Notes under the pieces: model-generated | Databases searched by the model: none | What the model was told of the DNA's origin: nothing | Seen by the model: only the letters and a program-made list of their open reading frames with translations | Translations under genes and position numbers: made by a program | Origin: Anaerohabitans sp964387285 | GTDB lineage: Bacteria; Zhuqueibacterota; Zhuqueibacteria; Residuimicrobiales; Residuimicrobiaceae | NCBI GenBank assembly: GCA_964387285.1 | Contig: CAYLWO010000019.1 | Location: forward strand, 6,490 to 70,489 | Direction of reading: 5' to 3' | Length of the DNA: 64,000 nt | In this document: positions 43,975 to 51,736 of the stretch, in pieces | Layout of the letters: the number at the start of each line of letters is the position of its first letter | Position numbering within the stretch: the first letter of the stretch is position 1

Positions 43975-45261
43975 ATGAGTGATTTATTTGTACGTATAGC
44001 AGATAAACAGTCCAGGTCCTACTCCATATCCGAATTACACAAACTGGCTGTTAATGGGGAATTCAATCAGAACGATCTGGTGTTCAGCGAAGACAGCCAG
44101 GAGTGGGTCAAGGCTGCAACCGTTTCTGAGTTGGAACGTGTGTTTCAGCCGCAAGATAAACCTGCGCCAAAACGAACGGTATATGCCGTCGGCGGCGGCA
44201 AGGGCGGCGTTGGAAAAACGGTGTTGACCGCTTCCTTGGGCATCGGCCTGGCCGCTTTGGGCAATCAAGTGGTGATTGTGGACGCAGATTTGGGCGGCGC
44301 CAACCTGCATACCTGCATGGGTATTCTGGAACCGGAATTCACTTTTTATCATTTTTATACTTTGCAAAAAGACACCTTGGCTGACATTTTACTGGATACG
44401 CCGGTTGAAAATCTCAAGCTTATCAGCGGCGCTTGCGGTACGTTAGGTCTGGCTAATCCGCGCTACTCGCAAAAGTTGCGTTTCATCAATGAATTGCGAC
44501 GCATTAATGCCGATTATGTGTTGTTGGATCTCGGCGCCGGTTCTTCATTCAATGTGATCGATTTTTTTGTGGCTGCGGATCAGGGCATCGTGGTGACCAC
44601 GCCGGAACCCATGGCCATACAGGAGACTTTTAGTTTTCTGAAAATCGCTCTCATGCGGAAATTAATGCGCCACTTAAAAAATCACGCTGAAATCTCTGCC
44701 CTGTTCGAACAGGACGCCTTTGCCGAGCACCTGCGCATCGGCGCCACCATGGAATCCATCGTTGGTAAAATCCGCGAAATTGACAACTTGGCCGGCGCCG
44801 CCGCAGAAAGCATTTACGCTTCCTTCAGGCCGTCGTTGATCCTAAATATGGTTCACTCGCAGGAAGAGATCAAAGAAGGCGTCGCTCTGACAACAGCAGC
44901 GGAAGAACTGCTTTCTATTAATCTGGAATTTTTGGGATATATCGAGTACGACGATGGCGTGCGCAAAGCGGTTAAGGAACTGCGGCCATTTATGATCGAC
45001 AATCCAAAATCCAAGGCCTCCAAAAGTCTGGCCCGGTTGATTTCTGTAGGATTGCAGGGCAAGAGTGGTTGGAAAGGTTTTCTGGATCGCCGTCGATTGG
45101 TGCGCCAGGCCGGTCAGGAGGCAAAAGCCTACCCGGTCAATCAGATCAAGGAGAGTGAGACCATCTGCTCGGTGCAATGTTTCTACTGGGGCGATTGTGA
45201 ATATCAGAACGGCGGCTATCCCTGTCCTGTGCGTCATCTGGACCCCATTTTCAGACGCTAG
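43975..45261 (+). CDS. MinD/ParA-like ATPase with N-terminal GYF_2-like domain and C-terminal Cys4 motif
   Basis: ATG at 43975 is used; TTG at 43963 is an alternative. The 428-residue product begins with a ~55-residue GYF_2/DUF4339-like domain (SISELHKLAVNGEFNQNDLV, QEWVKAATVSELERVF). It continues with a P-loop ATPase: deviant Walker A GGGKGGVGKT, switch DADLGGANLHTCMG and DLGAGSSFNVIDFFV. It ends with Cys398-x3-Cys402-x5-Cys408-x8-Cys417, a possible metal site. The ATPase resembles MinD/FlhG (FleN) proteins that place structures at membranes or poles, but no flagellar gene is in the window. Function unknown; the three-part architecture is unusual. Confidence 0.82.
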   Translation: MSDLFVRIADKQSRSYSISELHKLAVNGEFNQNDLVFSEDSQEWVKAATVSELERVFQPQDKPAPKRTVYAVGGGKGGVGKTVLTASLGIGLAALGNQVVIVDADLGGANLHTCMGILEPEFTFYHFYTLQKDTLADILLDTPVENLKLISGACGTLGLANPRYSQKLRFINELRRINADYVLLDLGAGSSFNVIDFFVAADQGIVVTTPEPMAIQETFSFLKIALMRKLMRHLKNHAEISALFEQDAFAEHLRIGATMESIVGKIREIDNLAGAAAESIYASFRPSLILNMVHSQEEIKEGVALTTAAEELLSINLEFLGYIEYDDGVRKAVKELRPFMIDNPKSKASKSLARLISVGLQGKSGWKGFLDRRRLVRQAGQEAKAYPVNQIKESETICSVQCFYWGDCEYQNGGYPCPVRHLDPIFRR

Positions 45262-45304
45262 CGGCCCGGCTTAAATATCTCTTTTAGTTCTGACTTTTTT
45301 TCAT

Positions 45305-45310
45305 TATAAT
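45305..45310 (+). promoter_or_regulatory. Possible -10 box (TATAAT) before trkH
   Basis: TATAAT lies at 45305-45310, 60 bases before the trkH ATG, but no convincing -35 exists (TTTTAG/TTTAGT at 45282-45288). The terminator stem starts five bases downstream, so a transcript from here would begin with the hairpin. Confidence 0.35.
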
Positions 45311-45314
45311 GATG

Positions 45315-45341
45315 GGTGAACGGTTCGTTCACCTTTTTTTT
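45315..45341 (+). terminator. Rho-independent terminator between the MinD-like gene and trkH
   Basis: GGTGAACG (45315-45322), loop GTT, and CGTTCACC (45326-45333) are followed by eight T. It lies 54 bases after the MinD-like stop and 28 bases before the trkH ATG. Confidence 0.87.
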
Positions 45342-45369
45342 ATTTTTTCCGGCGGCTGATACACAACTT

Positions 45370-46731
45370 ATGAAACTATTACTCACAATTTGGCAAAAAA
45401 GCACGCGTAAGATCAATCCCCCGCACCTCCTGGCGATCAGTTTTTTTCTATTGATCCTGTTTGGTTCCTGGCTGCTGCAATGGCCGATCAGTTGCGCCAC
45501 CGATGTAAAATATGTCGACGCGTTGTTCATTTCGACCTCAGCGGTCTGTGTGACCGGTTTGGCCACCGTGGACATCGGCACGGTCTTTACCCCGTTTGGA
45601 CAGATGGTGGTCCTGATTCTGATTCAACTGGGCGGTTTGGGTTTCATGACCTTGTCCACTTTTTTTATTTATATCCTGGTCGGCCGTTTTTCCATGAAAG
45701 GCCGGGATCTGATCGAGCAGAGCGTATCCATTCAGCCGGTCCCCTATCTGGGGAAATTGCTGATTTTTACCGTATTAGGAACCGTGATCATCGAAACGCT
45801 GGGCGGTCTGGTCTTGACCGCCCGTTTTATGGAAAAATTTTCGACCGCACAGGCGTTTTATTTGGGATTTTTTCACGCCATTTCAGCGTTTTGTAATGCA
45901 GGATTTTCCGTGTTCAGCGATAGTTTAATGTCGTATCGACAGGACGTGGTCGTCAACCTGACGGTGATGATTTTAATTGTCTGCGGCGGCCTGGGATTTT
46001 TGGTCATATATGATCTGCACAACCTGGTCGGCGGATGGCGCAAATTGACCATTCACACAAAAATTGTAATGACTACAACCATGGTTCTTATTGTGGGCGG
46101 AACACTCGTCATTGCCTTTTTTGATTGGCACAAAACTTTGGCAGGTTGGCCGGCGGGTCATCGTTTCTTGACTGCCGCCTTTCAATCGGTCAGCGCCCGC
46201 ACAGCCGGATTTAATACGATCCCCATCGGCGAAATGAGCCATGGCTCGTTGCTGATTCTGATGCTGCTCATGGGCATCGGCGCTTCTCCGGGTTCGTGCG
46301 GCGGCGGCGTCAAAACCACCACCTTTTCGGTGTTGCTCGCCACGGTGTTTTCGCGTGTGCATGAACAGCGCCAGATCAGAATGTTCGGCCGCGGCATTCC
46401 TGAAGAGGTGGTCTCCAAATCCATGGGCATTGTTTTCTTCTGGCTGGTGGCTGTGGTGTCGGCGGTTATGATTTTGTTGGTGTCCGAAAGCGCGGTTCCC
46501 TCTCCGTATCAGGAAACATTGCTGGTGCAGACTTTTTTTGAATCGTTGTCGGCCATGGGCACAGTCGGATTGAGTTTGGGCATCACGCCCCATCTCACGG
46601 TTGTAGGCAAACTGGTAATCAGCACGCTTATGTACATCGGTCGTATTGGCCCCATAACGCTGGCGGTGTTGATTGCCAGCAGTCGATCTCTGAACTATCG
46701 CTATGCAGAAGAAAAAGTGATCGTCGGTTAA
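45370..46731 (+). CDS. trkH: Potassium uptake channel TrkH/KtrB
   Basis: ATG at 45370 begins the family-like sequence; an upstream frame from 45316 would run through the terminator. The 453-residue membrane protein has four pore repeats with the expected selectivity glycines: SAVCVTGLATVD, AISAFCNAGFSVF, SVSARTAGFNTI and SLSAMGTVGLSLG. It moves K+ with its cytoplasmic RCK partner, encoded 40 bases downstream. Its length is nearer KtrB than E. coli TrkH. Confidence 0.95.
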   Translation: MKLLLTIWQKSTRKINPPHLLAISFFLLILFGSWLLQWPISCATDVKYVDALFISTSAVCVTGLATVDIGTVFTPFGQMVVLILIQLGGLGFMTLSTFFIYILVGRFSMKGRDLIEQSVSIQPVPYLGKLLIFTVLGTVIIETLGGLVLTARFMEKFSTAQAFYLGFFHAISAFCNAGFSVFSDSLMSYRQDVVVNLTVMILIVCGGLGFLVIYDLHNLVGGWRKLTIHTKIVMTTTMVLIVGGTLVIAFFDWHKTLAGWPAGHRFLTAAFQSVSARTAGFNTIPIGEMSHGSLLILMLLMGIGASPGSCGGGVKTTTFSVLLATVFSRVHEQRQIRMFGRGIPEEVVSKSMGIVFFWLVAVVSAVMILLVSESAVPSPYQETLLVQTFFESLSAMGTVGLSLGITPHLTVVGKLVISTLMYIGRIGPITLAVLIASSRSLNYRYAEEKVIVG

Positions 46732-46771
46732 TGCTCCTAATCGAAGAGTCTTATTAACAGGAAACTATTGT

Positions 46772-47425
46772 ATGCGTTCTTTTGTCATCATCGGCTTGTC
46801 CAGCTTTGGCTACTATCTTGCCAAGTCGTTGGCGGAGAGCGGTCATCGCATCATGGCCATCGACATCAACGAGGACAAAATCGACAAGATTCGCACCTAT
46901 GTTGACCGCGCCATTATCGCCGACGCCACCGATCGCGGCACCTTGGAGTCGCTGGGACTGGCCGAGTTCGATGCGGTCATCGTCAGTCTCGGGGACCATA
47001 TCGACGCCAGCATTTTGGTGACCTTGTATTTGCGCGAGCTCAAAGTGCGCAAGATCGTTGCCAAGGCCTTGACCGAAGATCACGGTAAGATTCTGGACAT
47101 CATCGGTGCCACACGGATTATTTTCCCGGAGCGGGATGAAGCGTATCGCCTGGCCAAAACCATGGAGAGTGATTTTCTGCTTGACACCATCCCCTTGTCG
47201 GACGGCATCAGTCTCGTTGAAATCGCCGCGCCGGAACCCTGGCTGGGCAAAACGCTGGGCAACCTGGATTTGCGCAATCGCTACGGCGTGCTGACCATCA
47301 TGATCAAGGAGCTGATTCCGGAAAAGGTGACCATGATACCCACCGCCGATCAAATGATCAAAGACAGCGACATCCTCATTCTTCTGGGCAAGGATGAGGA
47401 TTTGGAAAAAATAAAAAATATGTAA
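46772..47425 (+). CDS. trkA: Potassium uptake regulatory subunit TrkA/KtrA (RCK)
   Basis: The 217-residue protein has one RCK_N Rossmann domain (FVIIGLSSFGYYLAKSLAE, with Ser-Ser where most have Gly-Arg) and one RCK_C domain (~residues 135-217). This is the KtrA layout, with half the domains of E. coli TrkA. It forms a ring under the TrkH/KtrB channel and gates it by ATP/ADP or NAD(H); some RCK_C domains bind c-di-AMP, which would connect with pgpH. ACAGGAAAC is the ribosome site. Confidence 0.93.
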   Translation: MRSFVIIGLSSFGYYLAKSLAESGHRIMAIDINEDKIDKIRTYVDRAIIADATDRGTLESLGLAEFDAVIVSLGDHIDASILVTLYLRELKVRKIVAKALTEDHGKILDIIGATRIIFPERDEAYRLAKTMESDFLLDTIPLSDGISLVEIAAPEPWLGKTLGNLDLRNRYGVLTIMIKELIPEKVTMIPTADQMIKDSDILILLGKDEDLEKIKNM

Positions 47426-47437
47426 GAGGAGGCATAC

Positions 47438-47890
47438 ATGGCCCTGCATGTGATTCGTGTGGTGCGCGAGTTGGCTGATCAGGGATCGCGGGCGACGCGA
47501 CAACCGCACAGCTTTTTTTGTGCGAATAAAGATAAAGTCGGCTGCACGCAATGGGAACCCAACACCGACATTTTTGAATGTGAAGACCATGTGGTGATAC
47601 GCATGGAATTGCCCGGAGTTCATCGGGAGGCGATCTCCATTCATCTGAAGAACGGTCAATTGCAGGTCAAAGGAATTCGGCATGAGAACCGTCCCGAGCA
47701 ACCGGTTTATTATCACCAGATGGAAATCAACAGCGGACCTTTTTTAAAAATAGTCGCCATTCCGGAAGATATCGAACACAACGACATTGCCGCGGTGCTC
47801 AGCGATGGTCTTCTGGAAATCAAAATTTCCAAAAACAGTCAAGCTATTGAAGTACCCATTTCGGTGGAATATCCGGAACCGAAATTGTAA
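47438..47890 (+). CDS. Hsp20/alpha-crystallin small heat-shock protein
   Basis: The 150-residue chaperone has the alpha-crystallin domain (NTDIFECEDHVVIRMELPGV, LQVKGIRHENRP, AVLSDGLLEIKISK) and a C-terminal IxV-like anchor (IEVPISV). Small Hsps hold unfolding proteins for refolding or degradation. AGGAGG precedes the ATG and lon starts 14 bases after the stop, so chaperone and protease are made together. The N-terminal arm has Cys residues at 28 and 36. Confidence 0.92.
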   Translation: MALHVIRVVRELADQGSRATRQPHSFFCANKDKVGCTQWEPNTDIFECEDHVVIRMELPGVHREAISIHLKNGQLQVKGIRHENRPEQPVYYHQMEINSGPFLKIVAIPEDIEHNDIAAVLSDGLLEIKISKNSQAIEVPISVEYPEPKL

Positions 47891-47903
47891 CCGTGGAGAG
47901 AGT

Positions 47904-50288
47904 ATGAGTGAAGTGGATGATAAACCTGTAGTCGTAGAGACCGAACAGAACACGATTCCAACCGAATTGCCGATTCTGCCGTTGCGCGATACCGTCGTGT
48001 TTCCCAATATCGTCACCCCGCTGGTGGTGGCGCGTGAAAAATCCGTACAGCTGATCAACGATGTGATCGCCGGCCACCGTATCCTCGGACTCGCCGCACA
48101 GCGACGTCCGGAAGTAGAAGATCCGGGGCTAGAGGATATTTATGAATATGGTTGCGCTGCCATTATCCTGCGCATGTTAAAGTTTCCTGATGGTTCTTTG
48201 CGCATTCTGGTGCAAGGTTTGTCGCGCATTAAATTGGGCGCCGTGGTTAAAACCAGTCCCTATCTGGTCACACATGTGCAGACGTTGACGGAAGAGTATG
48301 TGCAGACCACCGAACTGGAGGCGCTCAAGCGCAATGTGGCCATGCAGTTTCAAAAAGTGGTCGCCCTGATACCGCAATTGCCCGATGAGCTGCAGGTGGT
48401 TGTGGTCAACACCACGCATCCGGGCAAACTCGCCGATTTGATTGCTTCCAATCTGAATCTGAGCGTTGAAGAAAAACAATTCATCCAGGAAGCGGTGGAT
48501 CTCAAAAAGCGTTTGAAGAAATTGACCGTGTTTGTCAATCGTGAGCTGGAAGTGCTGGAAATGGGTTCAAAAATTCAGGACAAGGTGCAGACCGAACTGG
48601 GCAAGAATCAGCGCGAGTATTTTTTACGAGAGCAACTGCGCGCGATCCAGAAAGAACTGGGCATGACCGACGAACGCTCCCAGGAGATCGAGGAGCTGCG
48701 TGCAAAAATCAAACAAGCCAACATGTCGGCCGATGCGGAGAAGGAATCCCTGCGCGAACTGGAACGACTGGCCAAAATGCAGCCCGGCGCTGCCGAATAC
48801 ACCGTATCACGCACCTTTATTGATTGGATGGTGGCTTTGCCCTGGTCGCAGGCAACGGTCGATAATCTGAATATTCAGGAAGCGCAGCGTGTTCTGGATG
48901 AAGATCATTATGATCTGATAAAAGTCAAGGAGCGCATCGTGGAATACCTGGCTGTGCGCAAACTCAAAGCGGACAGCAAGGGACCCATTTTGTGTTTTGT
49001 CGGCCCTCCGGGCGTAGGCAAAACCTCCCTGGGCCGTTCCATTGCGCGCGCCATGGGCCGCAAGTTTATTCGTATTTCTCTGGGCGGCGTGCATGACGAA
49101 GCCGAGATTCGCGGTCATCGCCGCACGTATATCGGCGCCTTGCCGGGACGCATCATTCAGGGCATCAAGAACGCCGGCAGCAACAACCCTATTTTCATGC
49201 TCGATGAGGTGGATAAAATCGGTCAGGATTTTCGCGGTGATCCTTCGTCGGCGTTGCTGGAGGTCTTGGATCCGCAACAAAATTTTTCTTTCTCTGATCA
49301 TTACCTGGATGTGGCTTTCGATTTGTCACGGGTTATGTTCATTACCACGGCTAATGTGCTGGATACAATTCCGTCGGCGTTGCGCGACCGGTTGGAGGTG
49401 CTGGAACTGCCCGGTTATATCGAAGAGGAAAAAATTCAAATCGCTTTCACCTATTTAATTCCACGCCAGCTGGAAGAGAACGGGCTGAAGAAAAATCAGA
49501 TTCGCTTTGCCAAATCCGCGATTGTGCGCATCGTCCGCGATTATACGCGCGAGGCGGGCGTGCGCAATCTGGAGAGGCAGATTGCCACAGTGTGCCGCAA
49601 GGTGGCAAAAAAAGTGGCGGCGGGCGAGCAGACCCGTGCCGAGATCACGCCGGCGATGTTGCCGGAAATGCTGGGGCCGGTCCGATTTTTCAGCGACGTG
49701 GCGGAACGCACGCACGAACCGGGCGTTGCCACCGGATTGGCCTGGACGCCGACCGGCGGCGACATTCTGTTTATCGAAGCTACGCAGATGCAGGGCAGCA
49801 AAGGTCTGTTGCTCACCGGTCAATTGGGCGAGGTGATGCGCGAATCAGCGCAAGCGGCTTTGTCGTTTATCCGGGCGCATATCGCCGACTATGATCTGAA
49901 TCCGGACTATTTCGAAAAGCGGGATATTCACATCCATATCCCGGCCGGCGCCATTCCCAAGGACGGTCCATCAGCCGGAGTCACCATGGCCACTGCGCTG
50001 ATCTCTCTCTTTACCCAGCGACCGGTGCGCCACGATCTGGCCATGACCGGAGAGATCACCTTGCGCGGCAAAGTGCTGCCGGTGGGCGGCATTAAGGAAA
50101 AGGTGCTGGCTGCCCGGCGCGCCGGTTTAAAGATCGTTATTCTGCCGGCCAAGAATCGCGATGATCTGGATGAGATTCCAGAAAACGCCAAGAAGGATAT
50201 GACCTTTCATTTTGTCGAAAGATTGGACCAGGTGCTGGCCATCGCCTTGAAACCCGCGAAAAAGAGTAAAAAACGGACGACGAAATAA
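47904..50288 (+). CDS. lon: ATP-dependent protease Lon
   Basis: ATG at 47904 with GGAGAG before it is chosen; the frame is open further up but overlaps hsp20. The 794-residue protease has the Lon N-terminal domain (LPILPLRDTVVFPNIVTPL), AAA+ module with Walker A GPPGVGKT (367-374) and FMLDEVDKIG, and a serine protease domain with the catalytic dyad Ser690 (PKDGPSAG) and Lys733 (GGIKEK). It removes damaged and regulatory proteins. Its stop overlaps the next start as TAATG. Confidence 0.97.
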   Translation: MSEVDDKPVVVETEQNTIPTELPILPLRDTVVFPNIVTPLVVAREKSVQLINDVIAGHRILGLAAQRRPEVEDPGLEDIYEYGCAAIILRMLKFPDGSLRILVQGLSRIKLGAVVKTSPYLVTHVQTLTEEYVQTTELEALKRNVAMQFQKVVALIPQLPDELQVVVVNTTHPGKLADLIASNLNLSVEEKQFIQEAVDLKKRLKKLTVFVNRELEVLEMGSKIQDKVQTELGKNQREYFLREQLRAIQKELGMTDERSQEIEELRAKIKQANMSADAEKESLRELERLAKMQPGAAEYTVSRTFIDWMVALPWSQATVDNLNIQEAQRVLDEDHYDLIKVKERIVEYLAVRKLKADSKGPILCFVGPPGVGKTSLGRSIARAMGRKFIRISLGGVHDEAEIRGHRRTYIGALPGRIIQGIKNAGSNNPIFMLDEVDKIGQDFRGDPSSALLEVLDPQQNFSFSDHYLDVAFDLSRVMFITTANVLDTIPSALRDRLEVLELPGYIEEEKIQIAFTYLIPRQLEENGLKKNQIRFAKSAIVRIVRDYTREAGVRNLERQIATVCRKVAKKVAAGEQTRAEITPAMLPEMLGPVRFFSDVAERTHEPGVATGLAWTPTGGDILFIEATQMQGSKGLLLTGQLGEVMRESAQAALSFIRAHIADYDLNPDYFEKRDIHIHIPAGAIPKDGPSAGVTMATALISLFTQRPVRHDLAMTGEITLRGKVLPVGGIKEKVLAARRAGLKIVILPAKNRDDLDEIPENAKKDMTFHFVERLDQVLAIALKPAKKSKKRTTK

Positions 50289-51715
50289 TGCATCAGGATA
50301 TGCAACGCCGACAACAACGGATTGCCGGGGAATTGACTAAAATCGGGCAGGAACATGTGCTGCAGTTTTGGCCGAAATTGACGGATGATGAAAAAGTTGT
50401 TTTACTGAATCAAATAGAGTCACTCGATCCGATACGATTGCAGCAGCAAATACAGCTGATAAAAAATCATCGTTCCATGCAGCAGGAAAAGCTGGACGCC
50501 ATACAGCCTTTTCCGGTTATCGCCTTGGCAAAAACAGCTGAGGAAAAAAGACGGGATCAAGAGGCCGGAGCTGTGGGCGCTGACTTGCTGCGCCAGGGCC
50601 GGGTGGCGGTTCTTCTGGTGGCCGGCGGATTGGGATCGCGTCTGGGGACCGACGAACCCAAAGGCCTGTTGCCCATCGGACCGGTGAGCGGGCACTCGCT
50701 TTTTCAAATCCATACGGAAAAAATTCTCGCTCTGGAAAAACGATACGGCCGGCCGCTGTGGTTTCTGATCATGACCAGCGAGAGCAATCACGACGACACG
50801 GTTCGCTATTTTGCAGAACATGATTTTTTCGGTCATGATAAAAATCGCACCGTTTTTTTTACACAGGCGTCGCAACCGGCCTTTGACCGCCAGGGTAAAC
50901 TGCTGATGAACAGCCGTCATTCATTGGCCCTGTCGCCGGATGGTCATGGCGGCATGCTCTATGCGCTGCGTCGAAACGAATTGATCGAAAAGTTGCAGGA
51001 GCACGGCGTCGCGTTTTTGTTCTACTTTCAGGTGGATAATGCGTTATGCCGTATTGCCGATCCGGTTTTTCTCGGCCATCATGTTTCGCAACATGCGGAA
51101 ATGGCCAGTAAATCGGTGCTCAAGCGCAATGCGCAGGAAAAAGTGGGCGTTTTTTGCCGTATCGGCGAGCGACCGATGGTGGTGGAATATTCCGAACTGG
51201 CAGACGATCAGCGTCACGCCAGAGATCCTCAGGGCCGGCTGGTCTTTGCTCAGGGCAGCATAGCCATTCATATTTTCAATTTGGAATTTTTAGCAAGGTT
51301 GTTGCATGAGGGTGTGACCCTGCCTTATCATGTGGCGTGCAAAAAAGTGCCCTATATGGATGATCAGGGATTAGCGAATTACCCGTCCGTTGAAAACGGT
51401 TATAAACTGGAACAGTTCATATTTGACGCGTTGCCTTACGCCCGTCATTCCATCGTGCTGGAAACAGACCGAGATGATGAGTTCAGCCCGGTAAAAAACC
51501 GGGAAGGCGTGGATTCGCCGGAGGTCGCCCGTCGCGCGTTGACCGAACTGTATTCCCGCTGGTTGGAGAATGCCGGCGTTCCGGTGCCGCGCGATGGCAA
51601 TGGCCAGGCCATATACCGCCTGGAAATTTCGCCGTTGTATGCGCTGGATGAAAAAGAGTTGCATGCTAAATTGCCAAAGAATCTGGTTATTTCCAGGGAC
51701 ACTTTGTTTCAATAA
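50288..51715 (+). CDS. UDPGP-type UDP-N-acetylhexosamine pyrophosphorylase (eukaryotic UAP-like)
   Basis: The 475-residue enzyme matches the eukaryote-type UDP-sugar pyrophosphorylase family, not bacterial GlmU or GalU. The segments are LLVAGGLGSRLGTDEPKG, SPDGHGGMLYAL, QVDNALCRIADPVFLGHH, VVEYSEL, ACKKVPYMD and the C-terminal DDEFSPVKN. These line up with UAP1/AGX, which make UDP-GlcNAc/GalNAc from UTP and sugar-1-phosphate; a UDP-glucose-type use is not excluded. The ATG overlaps the lon stop. It may supply nucleotide sugar for wall or surface glycan, but context does not decide. Confidence 0.85.
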   Translation: MHQDMQRRQQRIAGELTKIGQEHVLQFWPKLTDDEKVVLLNQIESLDPIRLQQQIQLIKNHRSMQQEKLDAIQPFPVIALAKTAEEKRRDQEAGAVGADLLRQGRVAVLLVAGGLGSRLGTDEPKGLLPIGPVSGHSLFQIHTEKILALEKRYGRPLWFLIMTSESNHDDTVRYFAEHDFFGHDKNRTVFFTQASQPAFDRQGKLLMNSRHSLALSPDGHGGMLYALRRNELIEKLQEHGVAFLFYFQVDNALCRIADPVFLGHHVSQHAEMASKSVLKRNAQEKVGVFCRIGERPMVVEYSELADDQRHARDPQGRLVFAQGSIAIHIFNLEFLARLLHEGVTLPYHVACKKVPYMDDQGLANYPSVENGYKLEQFIFDALPYARHSIVLETDRDDEFSPVKNREGVDSPEVARRALTELYSRWLENAGVPVPRDGNGQAIYRLEISPLYALDEKELHAKLPKNLVISRDTLFQ

Positions 51716-51736
51716 CATGCGAGCAAATGATCGGCC

